The notes beneath the pieces are model-generated. The model was not told the DNA's origin. It saw only the letters and a program-made list of their open reading frames with translations, and did no database searches. Shown piece after piece: positions 1 to 8,170 of a DNA stretch of 64,000 bases (the first letter of the stretch is position 1; each line of letters starts with the position of its first letter). The position numbers and the translations under genes were made by a program. The stretch lies in NCBI RefSeq assembly GCF_041929345.1, contig NZ_JBHFNQ010000186.1:1-64000 (forward strand). The letters run 5' to 3'. The stretch comes from Floridanema aerugineum. Its GTDB lineage: Bacteria > Cyanobacteriota > Cyanobacteriia > Cyanobacteriales > Aerosakkonemataceae.

Positions 1-167
1 CTTTGCTTCTCTGCTTTAAAAAAAAAAAAAATTTAATTATAAATTGTTTTTTTGTGGCGTTTTCGCTATATTATAACTACTCTAGATATGCGCTCAAACC
101 CCCAACAACGTACTAATGTTAATATCAATTATTATAACTAGCAACTTGCGTTATTTAGCCTAAAATG

Positions 168-1430
168 TCAGGCTTTGCCAACACCTGCTTCACTGGCAAT
201 TTTATCACGACGCTTTTGCAAACTTCGTTCGTACAACTTCATTAATGGTGTAGAACTAACACCGTGCAAAATTACAGAAATTACGATGGTTATATAAGTA
301 ATCCAGGCAATTTGTTCCCCTAAATTATCTTTTAATCCTTCACCAAAAGCATAGCATAAATAATACAATGAACCAACGCCACGAATCCCAAACCAACCAA
401 ATAAGTAACGGGTGATTTGAGGATAACCACCTCCTATTGTACTAAGCCAAGCTCCTACAGGTCTAATCAGAAAAATTAACAGTGCTGCTACTAATAATCC
501 TTGCCCAGCAAATTGTACAATTTGAGGTAATCTTAGGATGGAACCAAGTAATAAAATGGTGCCTACTTCCATTAGTTTTTCGATTCGTTCTGTAAATTCT
601 AATTGAGATAGGCGTTTTTCTGGATTATGATAGCTACGTTGAGCAATAATTCCCGCAACAAATACGGCTAAAAATCCATAACCATTGACAATTTCTGTTA
701 AGGAATATGTGAGTAAAATGATGCCAAGTGCTACAAAATCTTCCATTAATACATCAACAGGACGAAATTTTTGTAGGCGTTTGTCAATCCAAACTATTGC
801 TTTTGGGACTAGAATACCCATAATAATACCAGCAGCAATTGCCCAAATTAAATCAATTGCTACCCACTGTTTAAACCAGTTATCCCAATTACTATCTTTT
901 AAAGAGTAAATACCAAAATAAACGAAAGGAAAAGCTAAAGCATCGTTTAAACCGCCTTCTGAAGTTAGACCAAAACGTAGTTCTTCTTTATCTTCTAGAT
1001 GGGAAATTTGGACTTCTGAAGCTAATACTGGGTCAGTTGGTGCTAGAATTGCGCCTAGTAAAATTGCTGGGCCCCAGTCCATTTTTAGGAGAAAATGTCC
1101 GACAAATGCGATCGCAAAAATAGAAATAGGCATCAAAAGACCAATTAGCCGAACTGTGGAACCCCAAGCCATAGGATTCAGCGGTCGATTCATTTTTAAT
1201 CCGCAACTGAAGAGGGAAACAATTACCACAAATTCGGTCAATCTTTCCATAAAATTAGCATCAGGACGCAATTGAATTAAATGTGTACCGTAAGGCCCCA
1301 ACAATATGCCAACAATTAAGTATATTAAAGCGAAAGATAGGGGTAATCGGGCAATCCAACCAGAGGCTAAGGTAACAATTAGTAGTAATAAACCGATAAC
1401 TAGCAGGTCAAGAATGTAAATATCTACCAT
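168..1430 (-). CDS. Cation:proton antiporter, CPA1 (NhaP-like) family
   Basis: A 420-residue polytopic membrane protein with about a dozen hydrophobic segments from residue 8 to 400. It should exchange Na+ or K+ for H+ across the plasma membrane and so help pH and salt homeostasis. The family signatures visible are the GAILAPTDPVLASEV segment (about residues 127-141), with the Asp that CPA1 antiporters use in ion binding, and the GGLNDALAFPFVY segment (about 158-170). The length fits the transporter core, with no long cytoplasmic regulatory tail. ATG start. Substrate ion cannot be told from sequence. It is monocistronic by layout; the next gene leftward is outside the window. Confidence 0.88.
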   Translation of the reverse strand: MVDIYILDLLVIGLLLLIVTLASGWIARLPLSFALIYLIVGILLGPYGTHLIQLRPDANFMERLTEFVVIVSLFSCGLKMNRPLNPMAWGSTVRLIGLLMPISIFAIAFVGHFLLKMDWGPAILLGAILAPTDPVLASEVQISHLEDKEELRFGLTSEGGLNDALAFPFVYFGIYSLKDSNWDNWFKQWVAIDLIWAIAAGIIMGILVPKAIVWIDKRLQKFRPVDVLMEDFVALGIILLTYSLTEIVNGYGFLAVFVAGIIAQRSYHNPEKRLSQLEFTERIEKLMEVGTILLLGSILRLPQIVQFAGQGLLVAALLIFLIRPVGAWLSTIGGGYPQITRYLFGWFGIRGVGSLYYLCYAFGEGLKDNLGEQIAWITYITIVISVILHGVSSTPLMKLYERSLQKRRDKIASEAGVGKA

Positions 1431-1595
1431 AGCGATCGCAAATATAATTTAGAGCAGCTTTTTGACTTTACAAGGCTATGCTTGGCTCTCTAAATAACCT
1501 TTGGGCATATTTTTTAGTTATATTTCCCTATCTCTATCTATTGGATGAAATGGAGGAAGTGCGTGTATAGCTAGCAGCGATCGCTTTTTCCTAAA

Positions 1596-2543
1596 TTATT
1601 CTTGTTGATGGGGGTTTTCGACAAACTTACCAGTCTTATCAATATATCCCGATTTGTCACCGAGTCTTACTTCTGCCAACCCTCCTGAAAAACTCGCAGC
1701 AACATCAAACTGTGGGGGGATGACAAATTCTCCGGTTTTATCTATGTAACCATTTTTATTATTAATAGATACTCTGGCTAAACCTTCAGAAAATGGATCG
1801 GCACAGCCAAACTGTGGAGTAATTACAATTTTGCCTGTTCTATCCATGTAGCCGTATTTGCCGCTATTTGGAATGTCGGGGTTTTCATCAATTATTACTT
1901 GTACCAATCCCTCAGAAAAGGTAAAAGCATGAGCTAAATTGATGGGAATAACTACTTTCCCGTTCCGGTCAATATAACCATATTTTCTAGTAGGTTGCTG
2001 GCTGTTAGCAGCGTGACCATGAGAAGCAGTTTTCCCGTCTAATCCTACTAATCCCAACCCTTCAGAAAAGTGTTTTGCTTCATCATATTGAGGAGGAATT
2101 ACTACTTTTCCAGTTTTGTCGATGTAACCCCACTTGTTGCCAATTTTAACTGCTGCTAATCCTTCGTTAAATTCTAAAGCATCATCAAATTTTAAACCAA
2201 TAACTATTTGACCTGTTTCTGCGACATAGCCATATTTGTTTTTAATTCTTACCATGCCTAAACCATCAGAAAACTTTCTGGCTTCATCAAATTGAGGAGG
2301 AATGATTATTTTACCAGTGCGATCGGCATAACCATATTTTTCATTTTCTTGGATGGGAACTAAAGCGCTGTTATTTTGATTATTGCTGTTTTGATGAGTG
2401 GGAACTTCTGCTGGTTTTGGTTTAGCTTCGTGGGTTGTATTATGAGTATCTGAAGCTAGTGCTGTTGGGAAGCGATCGCTAACTACACTGAAGCACGCAG
2501 CTAGAAGAGTTAATAAAAAGATTTTATTTAAATTACGCTTCAT
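1596..2543 (-). CDS. WG-repeat lipoprotein (7 repeats)
   Basis: A 315-residue exported protein made of about seven WG/KWG-type repeats (KYGYxDxTG...VI.PQFD.A..FSEGLA.V), a beta-rich repeat family of unknown function. The N-terminus has a basic start, a hydrophobic stretch and an LLAAC sequence near residue 17 that can serve as a lipobox, so a membrane-anchored lipoprotein is likely; cleavage as an ordinary secreted protein is the alternative. A Pro/Asn/His-rich linker (about 30-60) precedes the repeats. Repeat 3 is followed by an odd insertion rich in His, Ala and Ser. It is the most downstream of three paralogous genes on the same strand. ATG start. Confidence 0.82.
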   Translation of the reverse strand: MKRNLNKIFLLTLLAACFSVVSDRFPTALASDTHNTTHEAKPKPAEVPTHQNSNNQNNSALVPIQENEKYGYADRTGKIIIPPQFDEARKFSDGLGMVRIKNKYGYVAETGQIVIGLKFDDALEFNEGLAAVKIGNKWGYIDKTGKVVIPPQYDEAKHFSEGLGLVGLDGKTASHGHAANSQQPTRKYGYIDRNGKVVIPINLAHAFTFSEGLVQVIIDENPDIPNSGKYGYMDRTGKIVITPQFGCADPFSEGLARVSINNKNGYIDKTGEFVIPPQFDVAASFSGGLAEVRLGDKSGYIDKTGKFVENPHQQE

Positions 2544-2689
2544 TTTTAATACACCTAATTACTTTTATGAGTATAGTTTAGCCGATCGCAGATGATTGTC
2601 AATATCTCAATATTCAGGTGCTTAAATTTACTAAAAAAGGCGGTACAAATTCCCGCCTCTAGTGAGTTTTTAGTATTAAAAGTAACTGC

Positions 2690-3304
2690 TCATTCTGTAG
2701 GGTTCCAAATAAATTTTCCGGTTTTATCAATGTAACCCCACTTAGAGCCAACTTGGACAGCTGCTAGTCCTTGTAAAAAATTTTGCGAGTCTTCAAACTG
2801 TGGCGCAATGACTATTTCTCCTGCTTTATTAACATAACCCCATTTTTCACCAATTTTTACTTCTGCCATGCCTTCGGAGAAGTCTTCCGCATCATCAAAC
2901 TGAGGTGAAATAATCATTTGTCCTGTAGTATCAATAAAACCCATTTTGCCATCAGTCATGACTCCTGCTAGCCCTTCAGAAAAATCATCAGCGTCCTCAA
3001 ATTGGGGTGAAATAACTGTTTTTCCTGTGCTATCAATATAACCAAACTTGTCGCCAAGTTTTACTTTTGCCATGCCTTCGGAGAAATCAAAAGCTTCATC
3101 AAATTGAGCAGTAATAACTATTTTACCTGTTTGGTCAATATAGCCATATTTGCCATTGCTTTTGACAGGAAATAGTTTATTATTTGTTTGATTTTGCTGA
3201 GTTACGGGGGTTGATGCTTGGGTTTGTTCTACAGGGCGACAGGATACTAAACCCAAAATAGTTATGCAAAGAAAAAAGGGAATAGCTTTGTTGATTTTTC
3301 TCAT
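2690..3304 (-). CDS. WG-repeat lipoprotein (5 repeats)
   Basis: A 204-residue protein with five WG-type repeats (GYIDQTG, GYIDSTG, GFIDTTG, GYVNKAG, GYIDKTG). I start it at the ATG at 3304, giving MRKINKAIPFF and an LGLVSC lipobox (Cys about 22). The longer reading to 3328 needs a TTG and spoils the signal peptide. A short TQQNQTNN-like linker follows the lipobox. It is the middle gene of three tandem paralogues and closest to the 5-prime neighbour in signal-peptide wording (LGLISC there). Function of WG-repeat proteins is not established; surface or periplasmic binding is an inference. Confidence 0.82.
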   Translation of the reverse strand: MRKINKAIPFFLCITILGLVSCRPVEQTQASTPVTQQNQTNNKLFPVKSNGKYGYIDQTGKIVITAQFDEAFDFSEGMAKVKLGDKFGYIDSTGKTVISPQFEDADDFSEGLAGVMTDGKMGFIDTTGQMIISPQFDDAEDFSEGMAEVKIGEKWGYVNKAGEIVIAPQFEDSQNFLQGLAAVQVGSKWGYIDKTGKFIWNPTE

Positions 3305-3397
3305 AGGTATAGTGACTGCTTTTGGCAACAGATTTCTTTAGTTTTTGTCGCCATTTTGTTCTTTATGTTTATACCACAACTGAATGTAAATGAATCA

Positions 3398-4465
3398 TTA
3401 ATTAGTTGGTTGCCAAACAAATTTACCTGTTTTGTCGATATAACCAACTTTACCATCATTGCTTGCAACTGTTGCCAGCCCATCAGTGAAAGCATCGGCT
3501 TCATCAAATTGTGGTTTAATGACTATTTTCCCGGTTTTGTCAATAAATCCCCACTTGTTACCTATTTTAACTGTTGCCAATCCTTCGGAAAAAACATTAA
3601 CTTCATCAAATATGGGCTTAATTGTTACCAAGCCTTTTCTATTAGTAAACCCCCATTTATTACCTATTTTAACTGAGGCTAACCCTTCGGAAAAGATGCT
3701 AGTTTCATCAAATATAGGCTTAATTATTACTTTTCCGCTTCGGTCAATAAATGCCCATTTATTGCCTATTTTAACTGAGGCTAACCCTTCGGAAAAAACA
3801 CTATTGTCATCAAATATGACTTTAACTACTACTTTTCCAGTTGGCTCGATATGACCCCATTTATTGCCAATTTTGACAGCTGCTAGTCCTTCGGAAAAAG
3901 GGCTAACTTCATCATAATTAGGCTTAATTACTACTTCACCTTTGGGGTTAATATAACCCCATTTGTTACCAATTTTGACAGCTGCTAATCCTTCGGAAAA
4001 GTCTTCTACTTCAAGAAATTGAGGTTTGATGACGATTTTTCCTGTTTCGTTAATATAACCCCATTTGGAGCCAGTTTTTACAGCAGCTAATTCCTCAGAA
4101 AATATGCTGGCTTCCTCAAATTGTGGTTTAATTACTATTTTTCCCATCGGGTTAATATAACCCCATTTAGAGTTAGTATTAACTAGTGCTAAACCTTCGG
4201 AGAAAGCGAGAGCTAAATCATATTGAGGTTGAATAAAAACTTTTCCTGTGCGATCGATAAAGCCTTCTTTACCATTTTTAGTAATGGGAAAAAGTTGGCT
4301 GGGAGGTGGCTGAGTTGGCTTTGTCTGTGGAGTAGAACTAGCTGCTTGTGCTTGCTTGTCCGTGGTAGCTAATTCATCAGTTTGCGTTTTTGGGTTACAG
4401 GATATTAAACCTAAAAAGGTAAAACAAAGTAAAAGAAAAATTGCTTGGTTAATTTTGTTGTTCAT
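3398..4465 (-). CDS. WG-repeat lipoprotein (9 repeats)
   Basis: A 355-residue lipoprotein with signal MNNKINQAIFLLLCFTFLG and lipobox LISC, a Thr/Gln/Pro-rich linker (about residues 25-60), then nine WG-type repeats of about 31 residues each, several nearly identical (SEGLA.VKIGNKWG). The near-identity of repeats 4-8 points to recent internal duplication. It is the first and longest of three same-strand paralogues, separated by short spacers of about 93 and 146 bases, so a common transcript is possible. ATG start at 4465. Function unknown. Confidence 0.85.
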   Translation of the reverse strand: MNNKINQAIFLLLCFTFLGLISCNPKTQTDELATTDKQAQAASSTPQTKPTQPPPSQLFPITKNGKEGFIDRTGKVFIQPQYDLALAFSEGLALVNTNSKWGYINPMGKIVIKPQFEEASIFSEELAAVKTGSKWGYINETGKIVIKPQFLEVEDFSEGLAAVKIGNKWGYINPKGEVVIKPNYDEVSPFSEGLAAVKIGNKWGHIEPTGKVVVKVIFDDNSVFSEGLASVKIGNKWAFIDRSGKVIIKPIFDETSIFSEGLASVKIGNKWGFTNRKGLVTIKPIFDEVNVFSEGLATVKIGNKWGFIDKTGKIVIKPQFDEADAFTDGLATVASNDGKVGYIDKTGKFVWQPTN

Positions 4466-4713
4466 TGTCAGAAGAAGTAAACTGCTGAAAAACGGCTTAA
4501 GGTATAAAATTTGTATGGGTTTAGTTTACTGGAAACTTGAGCAAAAAATTTTCCTAGCTGAAGTCTACTATGGATTTGGCTGGATGATTCTTTTTTTAAG
4601 AATAAATCCCTCTATGCTCTTTGTTGAGAATCAGGAAAGAAGTTTTCCAAATGTGAGTGTTTTTACTATGTTCGATCGCTTGCTTTTCATGTTAATACCG
4701 TAAAAGTTTCTCG

Positions 4714-5010
4714 ATGTCAATGAAAATGCTTGTCAAAAGGCGATCGCTTAATACTTTAGATACAAAGGATAGAAAAACTCTGACTTACGAAGTCGTGAGA
4801 AGATTTGCAGAGGCGACAGGGGCGGTAGAATGCTTTTGGAGGATTAGCGATCGCTCTTTTTCTGGATACATAGCGGAAGTTTGGTTTAACGAGTTACAAA
4901 CAGCCGGAGAATTTGCGCTGGTGTGTAGCGATCGAACGGGTGTAAATTGTAAACTCCGAGTAACTTCCGAAGGGCCAGCTACATTTTACGTAACTGTACC
5001 TTGTTTGTAA
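4714..5010 (+). CDS. Small conserved-looking protein, unknown function
   Basis: A 98-residue ORF with ATG start and HIP1-like GCGATCGC sites inside, so its base use matches the host. I do not recognise the family. The protein is soluble, with a basic N-terminus (MSMKMLVKRRSLN), no signal peptide and an alternating pattern in the C-terminal half (FALVCSDRTG, TFYVTVP) that suggests beta strands. It sits alone between the WG cluster and the glc operon. The ORF may be real because it fills its gap and keeps host-like codons, but no ribosome-binding site stands out. Confidence 0.5.
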   Translation: MSMKMLVKRRSLNTLDTKDRKTLTYEVVRRFAEATGAVECFWRISDRSFSGYIAEVWFNELQTAGEFALVCSDRTGVNCKLRVTSEGPATFYVTVPCL

Positions 5011-5029
5011 ATATAGAAAAATTTCTATT

Positions 5030-5065
5030 TGTAGGGTGCGTTAGCTTTAGCGTAACGCACCATCA
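5030..5065. repeat. Interspersed inverted repeat GGTGCGTTA...TAACGCACC
   Basis: The segment reads gtagggtgcgttagct and then agcgtaacgcaccatc, an inverted repeat with 9-base perfect arms (GGTGCGTTA/TAACGCACC). From general knowledge this type of hairpin is widespread between cyanobacterial genes. The open frame that runs through it (5001-5183) is not a gene. Confidence 0.7.
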
Positions 5066-5135
5066 TCCATATTTAGTGTCGTTGCTCAGTAGAAAAGTTG
5101 GATTTTTTATCAAAGTATTTTTGTTTAATTTTAAC

Positions 5136-5164
5136 CACAGATGTCCACAGATGAACACAGATGA
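5136..5164. repeat. CACAGATG-type simple interspersed repeat
   Basis: Three imperfect copies of a (C)CACAGATG unit follow each other. The same wording, on the other strand, is seen near 37761-37785 (catctgtggtt) and related 'catctgcgtt' units at 37681-37720. It is a non-coding host repeat. Confidence 0.55.
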
Positions 5165-5289
5165 TTTTGGATGTATTTGTTAGTGTATCTTCGGATTTTT
5201 TCCAATTCAACTTCTGGCAAAAGCTGATTTTAACTGCGGTTTAAAACCTAAAAAGGACAACTTTTACCAGAAGTTTACTATCTATCAAC

Positions 5290-6636
5290 TTATGCGTCGA
5301 TTTTCACACCTCGAATTGAATAATCTAACAATTCCATCGGGTGCATAAGCGGAATTTCCTTCCCTTGAATTTGCAAATGCTTATTAATTTGCAAACTACA
5401 ACCAGGGTTAGCAGAAGCAATCAACCGCGCCCCAGTATTTAACAAATTAGTAACTTTTTGTTGTCCCAATTCTTCCGCTACTTCTGGTTGCAGCATATTA
5501 TAAATACCTGCACTACCACAACATAAAGCAGCATCAATTGGTTCGCGCAATTTCACCCCGGGAATTTGCTTTAATAATTGACGAGGTTGAAGACTAATTT
5601 TTTGTCCATGTAATAAGTGACAAGCATCTTGATAAACCATCGTTAATTCATTATCACTTATTGGTAAAAGTGGCGCAATTAATCCCACTTCTGCCAAAAA
5701 TTCTTGAGCATCTTTCACTTTAGCTGCAAAAGCTTTCGCCTGCTCTCGATAGTTAGGATCATCAGCCAAAATATGACCGTATTCTTTCAAAGTGTGACCA
5801 CAACCAGCAGCGTTAATAATCATAAAATCAACGCCTGTTTCTGCAAAACTATCAATCATTTGTCGCGCCAAAGTTTGCGCTTGTTCCTTTTGTCCTTGGT
5901 GTTCTGGCAAAGCAGCACAACAACCTTGAGATTTCGGAATTACCACCTCACAACCATTAGCAGTTAAAACTCTCACAGTTGCTTCATTTACCTTAGAAAA
6001 GAAAAGCCGTTGTACACAACCCAAAATCACCCCTACCCGATATCTTTTTTCCCCTTTTGCTGGGATAACTTCCGGTAAAGTATTCACAAAAGACTTAACA
6101 GTTACATCGGGTAAAAGAGACTCCATAGCCCCCAAGCGGGGAGATATTTTATTGAGTAATCCAGTAGCCCGAAAAAACTTAGGAAATCCTAACTTTTGAT
6201 ACAGCAACAAAGGTGCTAACAAAACCCGTAACCTTTGGGGATAAGGAAACAAATTAAAAATCAGTTTCCTATACAAATTATCTGGCAAACTGCGCGAATA
6301 ATTTCTTTCGATTTGGGGACGAGTTGCGGCAATTAACTTGTCATATTGTACCCCGGAAGGACAAGTAGTAACACAAGCCAAACAGCCCAAACAACTATCA
6401 AAATGCTGCACCGTTCCTTCAGCCAGTGGTGCCTCACCCTCATTAATCGCATCCATTAAATAAATGCGCCCTCTCGGAGAATCCATCTCCTTACCAATCA
6501 CCCGATAACTCGGACAAGTGGAAAGACAAAAACCACAATGTACACAAGTATCAATTAACTTTGGATTAGGTGGATTCTTCGGATCGAATCCCTGCAAATC
6601 CTCATTATTTGTAACTATTTTCTCAGAAATCTGCAT
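5290..6636 (-). CDS. glcF: Glycolate dehydrogenase iron-sulfur subunit GlcF
   Basis: A 448-residue Fe-S subunit that passes electrons from the flavin subunits during oxidation of glycolate to glyoxylate in the photorespiratory 2-phosphoglycolate salvage path. Two 4Fe-4S ferredoxin motifs are plain: CVHCGFCLSTCP and CLGCLACVTTCP. Two CCG (cysteine-rich) domains follow, with GCC and CCGSAG signatures near the middle and the C-terminus. I start at the ATG at 6636; the longer frame to 6675 begins at TTG and encodes NREDAKSAKEEK, which is only the translated 'gcgaagacgcgaag' host repeat. It follows glcE by 45 bases in the same direction, so they form an operon. The glcD gene is 18 kb away in this window. 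Confidence 0.93.
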   Translation of the reverse strand: MQISEKIVTNNEDLQGFDPKNPPNPKLIDTCVHCGFCLSTCPSYRVIGKEMDSPRGRIYLMDAINEGEAPLAEGTVQHFDSCLGCLACVTTCPSGVQYDKLIAATRPQIERNYSRSLPDNLYRKLIFNLFPYPQRLRVLLAPLLLYQKLGFPKFFRATGLLNKISPRLGAMESLLPDVTVKSFVNTLPEVIPAKGEKRYRVGVILGCVQRLFFSKVNEATVRVLTANGCEVVIPKSQGCCAALPEHQGQKEQAQTLARQMIDSFAETGVDFMIINAAGCGHTLKEYGHILADDPNYREQAKAFAAKVKDAQEFLAEVGLIAPLLPISDNELTMVYQDACHLLHGQKISLQPRQLLKQIPGVKLREPIDAALCCGSAGIYNMLQPEVAEELGQQKVTNLLNTGARLIASANPGCSLQINKHLQIQGKEIPLMHPMELLDYSIRGVKIDA

Positions 6637-6637
6637 C

Positions 6638-6672
6638 TTCTCTTCCTTCGCGCTCTTCGCGTCTTCGCGGTT
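6638..6672. repeat. gcgaag-type interspersed repeat before glcF
   Basis: Read on the minus strand this is aaccgcgaagacgcgaagag and then cgcgaaggaagag. Related wording occurs at 37797-37835 (ccgcaaaggacgcgaaggac). It separates glcE from glcF and creates a false N-terminal extension of GlcF. Confidence 0.5.
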
Positions 6673-6681
6673 CAATTAAAA

Positions 6682-8001
6682 CTAAATTCTTGCCACAAAC
6701 CGATGAGGACTAAAAATATTATCAGGATCAAACTGCTGCTTAATTTTCCGCATTACATCCAAAGCATTGCCACTGTAACCCCAAACATCCAACTGTTTTT
6801 TCCAAGCCAAAGGTGCTTCTAAAAGGGTAAGATAACCATTGTTTAATTGACAGAAATTTCTCATTTGTAAAATTGTTTGGGATGGCAACTTTGAGCTATC
6901 AAATTTTATTAATCCTAACCCACTACTAGCATGAATTAACCCAATACTTTCAGGGGCAAGTTTATCCAGTTGAGTCAGGGTGTTGACAGCAGCGGTAGGT
7001 AATACTCCTATTTTGCAGGCGATCGCCAATTCTGCGCCAACTTCCCCCATAGAACTTTGTAATCGTTGCCATAGACTTGTTTCATCATTATCCGAGAAAA
7101 CGCTACCTTGTAAACCTAACTTTTCCCCAACTTCTAAAAGTCGGTTGGATTGTTCTTTCACACTTTCGCTAACACTTTGGAATCGAGCAATTAAACCGAT
7201 TCCTTTACCCAATTCTAAACGATTTACTAATTCGGTGGATAATAGATCAATGGCGATCGGAGTTAAAGCCGAAGCCAGTAAAATTTTATTAGCTTCAGCA
7301 AGAGAATCTGTTGCACCAACTAACACCACAGTTTGGGAAGCTTCCGACATGGGGTAAAGTCGAAAAGTGACTTGGCTAATAATTCCTAAAGTACCAAAAG
7401 AACCCGTAAATAACTTCATTAAATCGTATCCGGCAACATTTTTTACTACTCTACCGCCAGCTTTAGCAATTTTGCCATCATAACGGACAAAAGAAATTCC
7501 GAGTAGCATATCTCGCACGCCGCCGTAGCGTTGACGCAAAGAACCAGCATCAGCTGTAGCGACAATTCCACCAATAGTTGCTGTTTGGGGATAAGCTGGA
7601 TCTAAAGCGAGAAATTGCCTTTCTTTAGCAACAAGTTCCTGAATATCAGTGAATTTTGTTCCCGCTTCTACGGTTAAGGTTAAATCACCAACGGCGTGTT
7701 CCACAATTCGATTTAAGCGTTGGGTGCTAATAATTAGATCAATATCTTTGGTTAACCCGCCCCAAGTGAGTTTGCTACTATTTCCGCAAGCTAAGACGCG
7801 CCAATGATTTTTATGAGCACAGCCGATAATTTCGCCTAATTCTTCTTGCGTATTTGGATAAACAACGCAACTAGGAGGAGAATTTTCTGTTACTTTCTGG
7901 ATGGTATTTTGTTGAGTTGCTTCTATTTCTTCCCAGGTACAAATTGCGGTTGGGCTAAGGATAGATGTGAGTTGTTGTGCGATCGCAGTCTGTGTTATCA
8001 A
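6682..8001 (-). CDS. glcE: Glycolate dehydrogenase FAD-binding subunit GlcE
   Basis: A 439-residue FAD-linked oxidase of the GlcE type, shorter than GlcD and lacking its long C-terminal half. FAD_binding_4 features are visible: the VVYPNTQEELGEIIGCAHKN strand-helix, the TIGGIVATADAGSLRQRYGG segment (about 150-170) and KNVAGYDLMKLFTGSFGTLG (about 187-206). It works with GlcF (next gene, same strand) and GlcD in glycolate oxidation. The start is the TTG at 8001: an in-frame stop lies just upstream, and AAGGGG sits 9 bases before the TTG, so this TTG is supported by its Shine-Dalgarno. Confidence 0.92.
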   Translation of the reverse strand: MITQTAIAQQLTSILSPTAICTWEEIEATQQNTIQKVTENSPPSCVVYPNTQEELGEIIGCAHKNHWRVLACGNSSKLTWGGLTKDIDLIISTQRLNRIVEHAVGDLTLTVEAGTKFTDIQELVAKERQFLALDPAYPQTATIGGIVATADAGSLRQRYGGVRDMLLGISFVRYDGKIAKAGGRVVKNVAGYDLMKLFTGSFGTLGIISQVTFRLYPMSEASQTVVLVGATDSLAEANKILLASALTPIAIDLLSTELVNRLELGKGIGLIARFQSVSESVKEQSNRLLEVGEKLGLQGSVFSDNDETSLWQRLQSSMGEVGAELAIACKIGVLPTAAVNTLTQLDKLAPESIGLIHASSGLGLIKFDSSKLPSQTILQMRNFCQLNNGYLTLLEAPLAWKKQLDVWGYSGNALDVMRKIKQQFDPDNIFSPHRFVARI

Positions 8002-8155
8002 GTATCAAATCCCCTTAAGAGAAATAGCTTTTAATTTTATTACTCTACCAATTGTCGTTCACCATCTCCCCAAGCTGCATACCATGTCTCTACTTAAATT
8101 TTTCTAAAAAACCTATGCAAATCTAGGAATGCTGATATATTAAAGTAGTGAAGTT

Positions 8156-8170
8156 GAGGAAAAACCAATT
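8156..8170 (+). promoter_or_regulatory. Shine-Dalgarno GAGGA before an ATT start
   Basis: GAGGA at 8156-8160, then a 7-base spacer, then ATT at 8168-8170. The frame is closed by TAA at 8141-8143 and contains no ATG, GTG, TTG or CTG until 8297. The spacing is ideal, which decides the start of the following gene if ATT initiation is accepted. Confidence 0.5.

Noticed and set aside
3459..3854. 131-residue frame antisense to the WG repeats
   Set aside because: Its repeats are the reverse complement of the WG repeat codons.
4356..4703. 115-residue plus-strand frame between the WG cluster and the small gene
   Set aside because: It starts inside the WG lipoprotein gene on the other strand and shows no family or ribosome-binding site.
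5001..5183. 60-residue frame after the small unknown gene
   Set aside because: It is made of interspersed repeats (GGTGCGTTA hairpin, CACAGATG units).
6637..6675. N-terminal extension of GlcF (NREDAKSAKEEK)
   Set aside because: TTG start and only a translated gcgaag-type repeat; ATG 6636 fits the family.
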